Positions 1 through 8,737 of a stretch of 64,000 nucleotides of DNA are shown in pieces (position 1 is the stretch's first letter; every line of letters begins with the position of its first letter). A program made the translations under genes and the position numbers. Location of the stretch: positions 1 to 64,000 of the forward strand of contig CAMHDS010000002.1 in NCBI GenBank assembly GCA_946183925.1. The letters run 5' to 3'. A model generated the notes under the pieces. That model did not search any database. It worked only from the letters and a program-made list of their open reading frames with translations, and was not told where the DNA came from. This DNA is from an uncultured Fibrobacter sp. Lineage in GTDB: Bacteria; Fibrobacterota; Fibrobacteria; Fibrobacterales; Fibrobacteraceae.

Positions 1-2
1 GT

Positions 3-479
3 ATGAACTTTACGTCTTTCATAGGTCAAGCCCAAACGGCTATCGATGGAAAGGGAAGGTCTTCCTTCCCCAGGGAATTCCGTCGTCAGCTTGGGCCAAC
101 CGAAGGGGATGAATTCGTGGTCACCCGTGGCCCGAACCAGACTCTCCGGTTGTTTACCTTGCCGGAATACGAAAAGTTCATGGCGGACCTGGACAGCCGG
201 TCCGACCGCCGTCAAGCCGACCTAGTTCGGAGAGGCCTCGCTCCCACCGTGGTGGAGTTGGATGGCCAGAACCGCATTTTACTTCCAAAGATCTTGTTGG
301 AGTATGCTGAGCTGAAGGGTGAAGTCCTTTACGTACAAGCTAGCGGTAAAACTCTTGAACTATGGAATCCGGAACGCTTCAATGCCAAGTATGGCCTGCA
401 ATCGGACGATGCGATTGCCGCATTCGATGCTGCGTTCTACGGAGAAGGTTTGACGGAGGGCGACGATGCAAAACGCTGA
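3..479 (+). CDS. mraZ: Transcriptional regulator MraZ
   Basis: 158 residues, a normal length for MraZ, the first gene of most bacterial division and cell-wall clusters. The protein has two SpoVT/AbrB-like halves. The first contains GKGRSSFPREFR near residue 17 and the second contains LDGQNRILLPKILLEYAEL near residue 86; each matches the family DxxGRxxLPxxFR signature. MraZ is a ring-forming DNA-binding protein that in other bacteria represses its own operon through repeats upstream of mraZ. Those sites would lie before the window and cannot be checked. The start ATG is only two bases from the window edge, so a ribosome binding site is not visible. The gene overlaps rsmH by 14 bases. Confidence 0.93.
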   Translation: MNFTSFIGQAQTAIDGKGRSSFPREFRRQLGPTEGDEFVVTRGPNQTLRLFTLPEYEKFMADLDSRSDRRQADLVRRGLAPTVVELDGQNRILLPKILLEYAELKGEVLYVQASGKTLELWNPERFNAKYGLQSDDAIAAFDAAFYGEGLTEGDDAKR

Positions 480-1443
480 CCTGCGTCAACCCGAATTACA
501 GACAAATGAATTTTATCACGACCCGGTGATGCTTACCGAGTGCCTTGACGGGCTCCGCATCAGGCCGGACGGAACTTACGGCGACTGCACCCTGGGCGGT
601 GGCGGACATTCCTTCGGAATTGCAAACAAACTAAACGAGAGCGGAACGCTTCACGCCTTTGACCGTGATGAGGAAGCCGTTGCTTTTGCCACCAGGCGCC
701 TTGCGGGTGTAAAGTGCAAGTTCGTTGTGCATCCGGTGCGGTTCGGTGAACTGAAGAACGAAATCGCGCCGAACACTCTGGACGGAATCCTTTACGACCT
801 GGGAATCAGCAGCCACCAGGTGGACGATTCCAGCCGCGGGTTCACCTTCGTAGGAAACAACCCGCTGGATTTGCGCATGGACCGTCGCGAAGGTGTTTCT
901 GCCCAGGAATGGCTGAAGTCGGTGAGTGCCGACGACCTGGCCGCAGTGCTCCGGAAGAACGCCGACATGGACAGGGCTTTCAAGCTTTCTACCCGCCTGG
1001 TGGAGATGGCATCTGCGGTTACGGCCGAGGGTCGCGAGATTTTGCCGAATGACGTGAAGGCCGTTGTGGAATCGGTGTTCCCCGACAAACGGCGGGAAGT
1101 GAACGGCCTGCTGGCCCGTGTTTTCCAGGCGGTGCGCATGGAAGTGAACGGCGAGCTGAAAGAAATTGAAGATAGTCTGAGTGCCGCGGTGGATTGTCTG
1201 AAGGTGGGCGGCCGCCTGGTGGTGATGAGCTACCACTCGGTGGAGGACCGCTGCGTTAAGGAAACGGCGGCACGGTTCGAGAAGGCCTGCATCTGCCCGG
1301 AGAACTTGCCGGTGTGCGTGTGTGGCGGGAACCACCAGCGTCTGAAGAAGGTGAATCGCAAGCCGATTCTGCCTACGGAACAGGAGATTGCAAGGAACAG
1401 CAGGGCTCGCTCTGCGAAGCTTAGGATTTACGAGAGGGTATGA
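466..1443 (+). CDS. rsmH: 16S rRNA (cytosine1402-N4)-methyltransferase RsmH
   Basis: 325 residues. RsmH (MraW) methylates N4 of C1402 in the 16S rRNA decoding site using S-adenosylmethionine. The N-terminus HDPVMLTECLDGL and the SAM-binding segment DCTLGGGGHSFGI (about residues 40-52) are typical, as are YDLGISSHQVDDSSRGF and the C-terminal half with VMSYHSVEDRCVK and NRKPILPTEQEIARNSRARSAKLRI. The start ATG lies inside the end of mraZ and follows a GGAGGG site at 455-460, so translation is probably coupled. It overlaps ftsL by an ATGA junction. It sits second in the dcw cluster as in most bacteria. Confidence 0.96.
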   Translation: MQNADLRQPELQTNEFYHDPVMLTECLDGLRIRPDGTYGDCTLGGGGHSFGIANKLNESGTLHAFDRDEEAVAFATRRLAGVKCKFVVHPVRFGELKNEIAPNTLDGILYDLGISSHQVDDSSRGFTFVGNNPLDLRMDRREGVSAQEWLKSVSADDLAAVLRKNADMDRAFKLSTRLVEMASAVTAEGREILPNDVKAVVESVFPDKRREVNGLLARVFQAVRMEVNGELKEIEDSLSAAVDCLKVGGRLVVMSYHSVEDRCVKETAARFEKACICPENLPVCVCGGNHQRLKKVNRKPILPTEQEIARNSRARSAKLRIYERV

Positions 1444-1754
1444 GCGGAACTGAGAAATTCAAGGTAGCGGCAACCAACAGGTCGATTTTTATAATCGTCT
1501 TTTGCGTTGTGCTTTTGGGAGCCCTGCTCCTGATGCTTCCGCTGTACCTGCAGAACCGCCTGAACAGCCTTTATGGCCAGTCCCGCATGCTCGAGAGGCA
1601 GGTGACCTTCTTGCAGCGCGACGCGCTCTTGCTGGAACTGAAGATCAACCAGATGTCTTCGCTGGAACGCCTGGCCGACTTTGCCGATAGCGCAGGGCTC
1701 GGGCTGTACGAGGTCCCGCAGAAGATTATGGTTCTGGAGGGTAAAGGTGAATAG
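1440..1754 (+). CDS. ftsL: FtsL-like division protein
   Basis: 104 residues with a short cytoplasmic N-terminus, one membrane helix (about residues 17-38, IFIIVFCVVLLGALLLMLPLYL) and a periplasmic segment predicted to be a coiled coil (QSRMLERQVTFLQRDALLLELKINQMSSLERLADFA). This is the architecture of FtsL/FtsB bitopic division proteins, which join the divisome and help activate FtsWI. Sequence similarity in this family is low, so the call rests on size, topology and position between rsmH and ftsI. The ATG overlaps the rsmH stop (ATGA). The C-terminal YEVPQKIMVLEGKGE includes the ribosome binding site for ftsI at the DNA level. Confidence 0.75.
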   Translation: MSGTEKFKVAATNRSIFIIVFCVVLLGALLLMLPLYLQNRLNSLYGQSRMLERQVTFLQRDALLLELKINQMSSLERLADFADSAGLGLYEVPQKIMVLEGKGE

Positions 1755-3654
1755 ATTCCCTCTTGAACCTCTCGGATTCCTGAAATGGATAGTGCTGTCC
1801 CTGGTGGTGGTGCTGACCTTGCAGACCTTCAACATCCAGGTGCTGAACCGGGAAGTGTACCAGAAGAAGACCATGAGCCTGGTGACCCGTTCCAAGAACA
1901 TCTACGCCGAACGGGGTCAGATTATGGACCGCAACGGGGTGGTTCTGGCGGACAACTTCAGGGATACCGCCAACAAGGCCCTGGACTACAGCCGCGTGTT
2001 CTTGCAAGGGAAACTTGCCTCCCAGGTGATTGGCAAGCTGGACTTTAACGGTCATGGCGTCATGGGCGTGGAACGCGTGTTTGACGAACGCCTGAGCGGA
2101 AACGAAGGGTTCCGGGTGAGTGTGCAGGACGCCCACCGCCGTGAAGTGTATTCCCGTTCCGAAAACCTGGCGGAAGCGGTGCCGGGCAAGAACCTGGTGC
2201 TGACGATTGACAAGAACATGCAGGAACTGGTGGAAAAGGGCCTGAAGGATGGCGTGACGAAATACAGCGCCACCAGTGCCTCTGCCGTGGTGGTAGATCC
2301 TTACACCGGCGAAATCCTGGCCATGGCCAGTTACCCCACCTTTGACCCCAATTCCAAGACCCAGGGAATCGGCCGTGTGGCAAAGAACGAGATTGTCTCC
2401 ATGTCTTATGAGCCCGGCTCCACCTTCAAGGTGGTTACCGCTGCCGCCGCTCTTGAGAATAATGTGGTGGACCCGGAAAAGGTGTTTGCAAACGAGGGCA
2501 AGAGCTGGAGCTGGAACCCGAGATCGGCTCCCATCAGGGATTCCCACGTGTACGGTGACATGAACATGACCCAGGCCATGGTGCAGTCCTCCAACATCGT
2601 GTTTGCAAAGATTGCAAACGAGGTGGGGGCGGACAAGCTTTACCGCATGGCCCGTAACTTTGGGCTGGGCATGAAGACTTCGGAGAATTTCTACGGCGAG
2701 GAATCGGGCAAGCTTTACCAGCCCTACGAACTGACCCGCGACGACCGCACCCTGAAAACCATGGGCTACGGCCACGCCCTGCTGGTGACGCCCATGCAGA
2801 TGGTGATGGTCTATTCCACCATTGCTAACGGCGGCAAGTTGATGGAGCCCATGATCGTGAAGGAATGGCGCGATGCCAATGGCGAGGTGGTGGAAAAGAA
2901 CGAGCCGGTAGAAGTTCGCCGGGTGATTTCAGAAGTGACCGCCGCAAAGATTCGCGGCATGCTCAGCCATGTGGTGAACGACAGCGACGGTACGGCGAAG
3001 CAGGTGAGGAGCAAAAAAATCCCTGACGTGATTATTGGTGGCAAGACGGGTACGGCCGAAAAGTTCAACCAGAAGACCGGCGAGTACGACAGCAAGCTCC
3101 AGGTGGCCTCTTTCATAGGGATGGTCCCTGTGGAGAACGCCCGCTATGTTTGCCTGGTTCTTGTAGATGACCCCAACTCCGACAAGGCCTACGGCCACGC
3201 CGGCGGTGTGACGGCAGGGCCTATTTTCCGCAATATCGTGGAAAGTATCTATTACCATCCGGCAATTTCTCCCTTGACCCACAAGCTGGCGAGAGTGCCT
3301 GCCGAGAACGGCTGCAACGTGGATTTTATGGGCATGACGGTGGCGGCTGCAAAGAAGATGGCTGCAGAACACGGATGCCCGGTGGAATTCAAGGGCGAAG
3401 GGGGCCGTGTGGTGTCCCAGCGTAGCGACGTGCTGGATTCCTTTGGGGTGGTGCTGAATCTTGGCGAGACCTCGGCCAGCAAGATGCCGAACCTGGTGGG
3501 GCTTTCTTTGAAGGAAGCCCTGGAAGTGATGGGCAATATCCGCATGAACGTGGAATTTGAAGGCAAGGGAAGGGTGGTTTCCCAGTCCCCCAAGGCCGAA
3601 ACGGAACTTACAAAAGGTGCCACCTGCAAGCTGACACTGAAGGAGAAGGGCTGA
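1747..3654 (+). CDS. ftsI: Division-specific penicillin-binding transpeptidase FtsI (PBP3) with C-terminal PASTA domains
   Basis: 635 residues from a GTG start at 1747, chosen because GGAGG at 1736-1740 lies six bases upstream; an in-frame ATG at 1681 would overlap ftsL deeply. One membrane helix near the N-terminus is followed by the dimerisation domain (ERGQIMDRNG) and the transpeptidase domain. The catalytic motifs are all present: SxxK at Ser225-Lys228 (GSTFK), SxN at 281-283 (SSN) and KTG at 433-435. About 120 C-terminal residues look like two PASTA units (MGMTVAAAKKMAAEHG and MPNLVGLSLKEALEVM). PASTA tails are typical of PBPs in Gram-positives and some other phyla, not of E. coli FtsI. 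The protein cross-links septal peptidoglycan together with FtsW. Its TGA overlaps the murE ATG by one base. Confidence 0.93.
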   Translation: MNRFPLEPLGFLKWIVLSLVVVLTLQTFNIQVLNREVYQKKTMSLVTRSKNIYAERGQIMDRNGVVLADNFRDTANKALDYSRVFLQGKLASQVIGKLDFNGHGVMGVERVFDERLSGNEGFRVSVQDAHRREVYSRSENLAEAVPGKNLVLTIDKNMQELVEKGLKDGVTKYSATSASAVVVDPYTGEILAMASYPTFDPNSKTQGIGRVAKNEIVSMSYEPGSTFKVVTAAAALENNVVDPEKVFANEGKSWSWNPRSAPIRDSHVYGDMNMTQAMVQSSNIVFAKIANEVGADKLYRMARNFGLGMKTSENFYGEESGKLYQPYELTRDDRTLKTMGYGHALLVTPMQMVMVYSTIANGGKLMEPMIVKEWRDANGEVVEKNEPVEVRRVISEVTAAKIRGMLSHVVNDSDGTAKQVRSKKIPDVIIGGKTGTAEKFNQKTGEYDSKLQVASFIGMVPVENARYVCLVLVDDPNSDKAYGHAGGVTAGPIFRNIVESIYYHPAISPLTHKLARVPAENGCNVDFMGMTVAAAKKMAAEHGCPVEFKGEGGRVVSQRSDVLDSFGVVLNLGETSASKMPNLVGLSLKEALEVMGNIRMNVEFEGKGRVVSQSPKAETELTKGATCKLTLKEKG

Positions 3655-5081
3655 TGATTTCTGAAGGATTGATGCAGAACCTCCAAGTGACTGGACTTTG
3701 CGACGATTCCCGCCGGGTGAAACCGGGGAACCTGTTCTTCTCTATGCCTACGGAAGGGGCGGAAGAATTTGCCCAGAAGGCGCTTGACGCAGGCGCTGTC
3801 GCCGTGGTGGCCGAAATGCCCGCTCCCGAAAAGATGACCGCTAAGTGGATCCAGGTGATGGATGTGCGCAGGGCCCGTCTGGAAGCGGCAAAGTTTTTCT
3901 ACAAGGATCCATTCAGTAAGCTTACCGCCCATGCGGTGACGGGGACCAACGGCAAGACCACCAGCGCCTTCTTGATGGACGCCATGCTCACTGCCGCTGG
4001 CCACAAGGTGGCCCTGTTGGGGACCATCAAGAACAAGATTGGCGAAAAGTCCGTGCAGGCGACCCTCACGACGCCGGGACTTTTGGACCTGTACGCCTTT
4101 GCCGCCTCTGCCGTAGAGGCGGGCTGCACCGACCTGGTGATGGAGGCATCGTCCCATTCCCTTTATCAGGGGCGCATGGCGGGAGTACTTTACAGGAGCG
4201 GCCTGTTCAGCAACCTGACCCAGGACCACCTGGATTTCCACAAGACCATGGACGCCTACTTTGAGGCGAAAAAGCTTTTGTTTACCCGTTACCTCGCCAG
4301 TGACGGTGTGGCTGTCATTAACGTAGATGATTCCTACGGAAAGAAACTATACGATTCCCTGACCGAGATTGAAGCGGGCCGCAAGGTGGCTGTCTCGCGT
4401 CTTGGAATCGTTAGCGCTAATGTGAAGCCCGAAGGCCCTGTCGAAAACACCGAAGACGGCCTGAAGATGCTGTTGCCCGCCATTAGCGGCGAGCCTTTCG
4501 AGACGCCCCTTTGCGGGGACTTTAACGTAGATAACGTGATGCTGGTGCTTTCGTGGGCGAAGGCTGTCGGTGTGCCGGAGGCGGCCATGCGAAAGGCCCT
4601 GGCAGGCATTCGGGTGCCGGGACGTTTTGAGAAGGTGTGGAACCGTAACGGTCGCCACGTGATTGTGGACTACGCCCACACTCCCGACGCGTTAGAGCGC
4701 GTGCTCTCTACCGCCCGCAGCCTTTGCAGGGGAAAACTCTCTTGCGTGTTCGGCTGCGGTGGCGACCGAGACAAGACCAAACGTCCCATTATGGGAGGCA
4801 TTGCAGAAAGGCTTTCGGACAAGGCTTGGCTCACGTCAGACAATCCCCGTACCGAAAACCCCACGGACATTATCAACGATGTGCGGGCAGGCATGAAGAC
4901 GGACAAGTTCTCTGTGGTGGAGAACCGTGAAGAAGCGATCTACAAGGCTTGTGCAGAACTTAAAGATGGCGATTGGCTCGTGATTGCGGGCAAGGGCCAC
5001 GAGGACTACCAGATTATCGGAAAGACTAAACATCATTTTGACGACCGCGAGATTGCAGTAAAGGCTATGGAAAAATGCTGA
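3654..5081 (+). CDS. murE: UDP-MurNAc-tripeptide synthetase MurE (meso-DAP adding)
   Basis: 475 residues. MurE adds the third amino acid to UDP-MurNAc-L-Ala-D-Glu in the cytoplasm. The ATP-binding loop GTNGKTTSAF lies near residue 100, and the Mur ligase features YAHTPDALERVL and CVFGCGGDRDKTKRP are present. The motif DNPRTENP in the C-terminal domain is the signature of meso-diaminopimelate-specific enzymes, as opposed to lysine-specific DDPR-like variants, so a Gram-negative type peptidoglycan is predicted. It starts on a TGATG overlap with ftsI, and its last seven bases overlap murF. Confidence 0.96.
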   Translation: MISEGLMQNLQVTGLCDDSRRVKPGNLFFSMPTEGAEEFAQKALDAGAVAVVAEMPAPEKMTAKWIQVMDVRRARLEAAKFFYKDPFSKLTAHAVTGTNGKTTSAFLMDAMLTAAGHKVALLGTIKNKIGEKSVQATLTTPGLLDLYAFAASAVEAGCTDLVMEASSHSLYQGRMAGVLYRSGLFSNLTQDHLDFHKTMDAYFEAKKLLFTRYLASDGVAVINVDDSYGKKLYDSLTEIEAGRKVAVSRLGIVSANVKPEGPVENTEDGLKMLLPAISGEPFETPLCGDFNVDNVMLVLSWAKAVGVPEAAMRKALAGIRVPGRFEKVWNRNGRHVIVDYAHTPDALERVLSTARSLCRGKLSCVFGCGGDRDKTKRPIMGGIAERLSDKAWLTSDNPRTENPTDIINDVRAGMKTDKFSVVENREEAIYKACAELKDGDWLVIAGKGHEDYQIIGKTKHHFDDREIAVKAMEKC

Positions 5082-6478
5082 AGTTGGATTTGACAATAGG
5101 TGAAATGCTGAAGATTCTGGAAACTGAACCTGTGGGAGTTGCTCCCAAGGTTCTGAAACGCAAGGTGAATCTCTGTATGGATTCTAGGGAAAGTGCCAAG
5201 GGAGTTGTCTTTTGGCCTATCAAGGGTGTCCGTTTTGACGCCCACAAGTTTGTAAACCAGATGGAAAAGGAAGGGGCGCTCATGAGCGTTGTAAACCAGA
5301 CAGCCGTGGAAGAATACTCTACCCAAAACGAAACCTTCAAGGCCTACGCGCCTGTAGATGATACCACCAAGGCGTTGCTCAAGCTGGCCAAGGGATACCA
5401 GAGGCTTTTCAAGGTGAAGAAGGTGGCCATTACCGGAAGTAACGGCAAGACCACTACCAAGGAAATGGTGAAGGCGGTGCTTTCTTCCAAGTTCGTGACT
5501 CATGCTACCGCCGGAAACTTCAACAACCATATCGGCGTGCCCATGACCCTTTTCCAGCTGAAGCACAAGCACGAAGCCGCCGTGGTGGAGATGGGCACCA
5601 GCGGCCCCGACGAAATCCGCCCTCTTTCTCTGGCGGCAGAGCCCGACGTGGCGGTGATTACCAATATTGGCGCTTCTCACCTGGAACGCCTGGGCGACCT
5701 GGACGGTGTTTTCCGCGAAAAGATTACCATTACCGCAGGCCTCAAGAAGAACGGCACTCTGATTGTGAACGCCGATGACCCGAGGCTTTGCAAGGTGAAA
5801 TCCACCAAAAATTACAAGGTGGTGACCTTCGGGCTTCGCCGTGGCGTGGTGAAACCCGAAAAACTTAGCTGGAACGAAAACGCCTGCGCCGACTTTTACG
5901 TGGGCCGCACCCATTTTGTGCTGAACGTGCCCGGAACCCATAACCTGTACAATGCCCTGGCAGCTATTGCCGTGGGCGAGGCCTTCCGTATCCCTAAGGC
6001 GGAAATCGCCAAGGTGCTCAAGAATTTCCGCGCCACCAACATGCGCATGGAAATCAAGAAGGGCGACGGTTTCAAGATTGTGTCCGACTGCTACAACGCG
6101 AACCCCTCTTCTACCCGTATGGCCCTGCAGACCATCGGTAACATGAATGTGGAAGGTAGCCGTATTGCGGTCCTTGGCGATATGTTGGAACTGGGCAAGG
6201 AATCCAAGGAACTGCATCGGAGTATCGGGGCGCTGGTTCCCGAAATGAACTTTGACTTGCTGGTGACGGTTGGCGAAGAAGCGAAGAACTATGTGAAGGG
6301 AGCGAAGGAAAAAGGCATGGCCTGCGTGGAACATTTTGACACTGTGCAGGACGCAATCGTTTTCCTTTCGGACGTGGTGAGCAAGGGCGACGTGCTCTTG
6401 GTCAAGGGCTCCCGCGGAATGAAAATGGAGCAGGTAGTAGATGCCCTGCTGAAACTTTCTCTGGTGTCCAAGGCTTAA
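5075..6478 (+). CDS. murF: UDP-MurNAc-tripeptide D-Ala-D-Ala ligase MurF
   Basis: 467 residues. MurF attaches D-Ala-D-Ala to complete the UDP-MurNAc-pentapeptide. ITGSNGKTTTKEMVKAVL (about residue 115) is the P-loop. Other Mur ligase blocks are AGNFNNHIGVPMTLF, AVITNIGASHLERLGDLDGVFREK and DCYNANPSSTRMALQ, followed by LGDMLELG. The gene overlaps the end of murE. In most bacteria mraY and murD follow murF; here the next gene, 22 bases on, is ftsW. Confidence 0.96.
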   Translation: MLKLDLTIGEMLKILETEPVGVAPKVLKRKVNLCMDSRESAKGVVFWPIKGVRFDAHKFVNQMEKEGALMSVVNQTAVEEYSTQNETFKAYAPVDDTTKALLKLAKGYQRLFKVKKVAITGSNGKTTTKEMVKAVLSSKFVTHATAGNFNNHIGVPMTLFQLKHKHEAAVVEMGTSGPDEIRPLSLAAEPDVAVITNIGASHLERLGDLDGVFREKITITAGLKKNGTLIVNADDPRLCKVKSTKNYKVVTFGLRRGVVKPEKLSWNENACADFYVGRTHFVLNVPGTHNLYNALAAIAVGEAFRIPKAEIAKVLKNFRATNMRMEIKKGDGFKIVSDCYNANPSSTRMALQTIGNMNVEGSRIAVLGDMLELGKESKELHRSIGALVPEMNFDLLVTVGEEAKNYVKGAKEKGMACVEHFDTVQDAIVFLSDVVSKGDVLLVKGSRGMKMEQVVDALLKLSLVSKA

Positions 6479-6500
6479 AGGTATAAGGAACTGTCTTTAG

Positions 6501-7670
6501 ATGAATAACATGCAGACCATAGGCGTAAACAAGTGGCTGTTGCTTGCAACGCTCTTGTTGATATGCTTCGGCATAGCCGTAGTTTATACGGCTTCTACGC
6601 CTCATGCCCTGCAACGGGGACTTTCTCCGGAATTCTACCTGAAGGCCCACCTGTGGAAGGTCCTTGCGGCCCTGGTTATCATGTTCGTTGTTTCGAAGGT
6701 CGATTACAGCGTGTGGATGAAGGGCTCCCGCGTGGTGTTCATTATCGGGGCGGTGCTTACGGTGGCGGCCATTGTGGCCGGCGGAAGCGTCAAGGGTGCC
6801 AACCGGTGGATTTGGGGAATCCAGCCCTCTGAAATCTTGAAACTGGGCTTGATTTCTTGGATATGCGCGAAACTTGCGGTGGCAGGTACCGAAATCAAGA
6901 CCCTGAAATGCAGCTTGATACAGCCGGCGATTCCCTTCGGGATTTCGGCAATTCTCCTGGCCCTGCAGCCGAATTTCTCTATGTTGCTCCTGTTTGCGGG
7001 CATCACCCTTGCGGTTTTGTTTGTGGCGGAGGCCCGGTTCAAGTACATCGCCATCTCCCTTGCGGCATGTATTCCGGTGGGCCTGATCGTGCTTTTGATC
7101 AAGTCCCATACTTCCAAGCGCCTGATGGCGTTCTTCAATCCGGCGGAGAACCAGAATTCGGCCTACCAGGGAGAACACGCTCTTGAAGCTCTCGGGAACG
7201 GAGGATTTTTCGGGACCGGCTTCGGCATGGGCGTGCAGAAGCTGGGCTACCTGCCCGAGGCCCACAAAGACGTGGTCTATGCGGTAATAGGCGAGGAGTT
7301 CGGCTTTGTGGGGACTTTTGCCATTCTCCTTCTTTTTGGAATGTTGTTCTACCAGGGCTTTGAAATCGCCCGCAATTCTTCTAGCCGTTTCGGAAAGTAC
7401 ATGGCGGTGGCTTTGACGATTTCCCTGTTCCTGAATTTCTTGGTGCATGTCTGTGTGAGTACGGGGCTTTTCCCCACCACAGGGCAGCCCTTGCCTTTCC
7501 TTAGCTTTGGCGGAACTAACCTGATTTTCTCGGCCCTGTTCATCGGGATTCTCTTGAACATCTCGAAACCGGGAACAGGCACGAAAATCTGGGAACCCTA
7601 TATGAAAAACGGGGACAAGACGGATACTCGCCCCCGTACGGACTATGAAACTTCAAGGAGTGGACGATGA
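6501..7670 (+). CDS. ftsW: Septal peptidoglycan glycosyltransferase FtsW
   Basis: 389 residues with about ten membrane helices, belonging to the SEDS family (FtsW/RodA/SpoVE). SEDS proteins polymerise lipid II glycan strands; FtsW works with FtsI at the septum. Recognisable segments are GANRWIWGIQPSEILKLGLI, LLALQPNFSMLLL, GFGMGVQKLGYLPEAHKDVVYAVIGEEFGFVG and TTGQPLPFLSFGGTNLI. The position between murF and murG supports FtsW rather than RodA. AAGGAA at 6485-6490 is a usable ribosome binding site before ATG 6501. The gene ends in an ATGA overlap with murG. The cytoplasmic tail is polar and charged. Confidence 0.93.
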   Translation: MNNMQTIGVNKWLLLATLLLICFGIAVVYTASTPHALQRGLSPEFYLKAHLWKVLAALVIMFVVSKVDYSVWMKGSRVVFIIGAVLTVAAIVAGGSVKGANRWIWGIQPSEILKLGLISWICAKLAVAGTEIKTLKCSLIQPAIPFGISAILLALQPNFSMLLLFAGITLAVLFVAEARFKYIAISLAACIPVGLIVLLIKSHTSKRLMAFFNPAENQNSAYQGEHALEALGNGGFFGTGFGMGVQKLGYLPEAHKDVVYAVIGEEFGFVGTFAILLLFGMLFYQGFEIARNSSSRFGKYMAVALTISLFLNFLVHVCVSTGLFPTTGQPLPFLSFGGTNLIFSALFIGILLNISKPGTGTKIWEPYMKNGDKTDTRPRTDYETSRSGR

Positions 7671-8737
7671 AAAAGTTCCTTTTTGTGTGCGGTGGAACCG
7701 GTGGACACATTTTCCCGGCTGTGGCTATTGCCGAAAGCCTCAAGAAGATGGGAGTCGAAGACATTACCTTTGCCGGTCGTAAGGATTCTATGGAAGAACG
7801 CTTGGTGGCGGGCAACTGGCCCTACGAATACATTACCGCGGAGCCCCTCCATCGCGGTCCGTTCCTCAAGAACCTGGCGCTGCCCTATAAGCTGCTCAAG
7901 TCCCTGTCCCATGCCAAGAAGGTGATCCGCAAGGTGAAACCCGATGTGGTGGTGGCGACGGGCGGTTACGTTTCGCTCCCGATTGTTCTTGCTGCAGGCA
8001 GCATGGGCATCCCCGTTTACCTGCAGGAACAGAATGCGGTGGCGGGAATTGCAAACAAGATGGGCGCTCGCTACGCAAAGACCGTTTTTGTGACCTCCGA
8101 AGATGCCGCCAAGTATTTCCCTGCCGGAAAGACCATGATTTTCGGAAATCCTGTTCGCGAATTGCCCGCCGAAGACAGTTTGGAACGCCCCGTGGAATTT
8201 CGCGAAGGCAAGAAGGCCGTGTTTATCGTTGGTGGCTCCCAGGGAGCTGTGGGTATCAACACGAAAATCGAGGAAAGTATCGGCCGGATTACCGGAAACG
8301 AGGATGTTTCCGTGGTGTGGCAGGTAGGTGTCAAGAACGTAGATGACATTACGGGTCGTCTGGGAATTCTGCCCAACGTGTCGGTGAAGGGATTTTTGAA
8401 CGGCATCTATGCCTACATGAAACATGCGGACCTGATTATCAGTCGTGCAGGGGCATCGGCCCTGGCAGAAATCCTTGCCTTCGGCAAGCCCTCTATCTTG
8501 CTTCCGTTCCCACACGCTACGGCAAACCATCAGGAGCACAACGCACGTGCCGTTGAAAAGGCGGGGGCTGCCTTGGTGGAGCTGGATAGCGACGAGAATC
8601 ATTTGTGGGACAAGGTGGAATCCCTGCTGTTCGATAGCGAGAAGCTTGCCAAGATGGCAGCTGCGGCAAAGAAGCTTGGAATGCCTGATGCGGCCGACAA
8701 GATTGCAAAGGTGATTTTGGAAAAGGAAAGTGCATAA
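7667..8737 (+). CDS. murG: UDP-GlcNAc:lipid I N-acetylglucosaminyltransferase MurG
   Basis: 356 residues, GT28 family. MurG converts lipid I to lipid II on the inner face of the membrane. The N-terminal glycine-rich loop GGTGGHIFPAVAIAESL, the VVATGGYVSLPIVLAA segment and the second glycine-rich loop VGGSQGAVGIN are all present. The donor-binding region is ADLIISRAGASALAEILAFGKPSILLPFPHATANHQEHNA. Translation is probably coupled to ftsW (ATGA), and the TAATG junction couples murC. Confidence 0.97.
   Translation: MKKFLFVCGGTGGHIFPAVAIAESLKKMGVEDITFAGRKDSMEERLVAGNWPYEYITAEPLHRGPFLKNLALPYKLLKSLSHAKKVIRKVKPDVVVATGGYVSLPIVLAAGSMGIPVYLQEQNAVAGIANKMGARYAKTVFVTSEDAAKYFPAGKTMIFGNPVRELPAEDSLERPVEFREGKKAVFIVGGSQGAVGINTKIEESIGRITGNEDVSVVWQVGVKNVDDITGRLGILPNVSVKGFLNGIYAYMKHADLIISRAGASALAEILAFGKPSILLPFPHATANHQEHNARAVEKAGAALVELDSDENHLWDKVESLLFDSEKLAKMAAAAKKLGMPDAADKIAKVILEKESA

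Noticed and set aside
5033..6334. 433-codon open frame on the minus strand opposite murF
   Set aside because: Antisense shadow of murF with the same His/Phe-rich composition; murF is certain.
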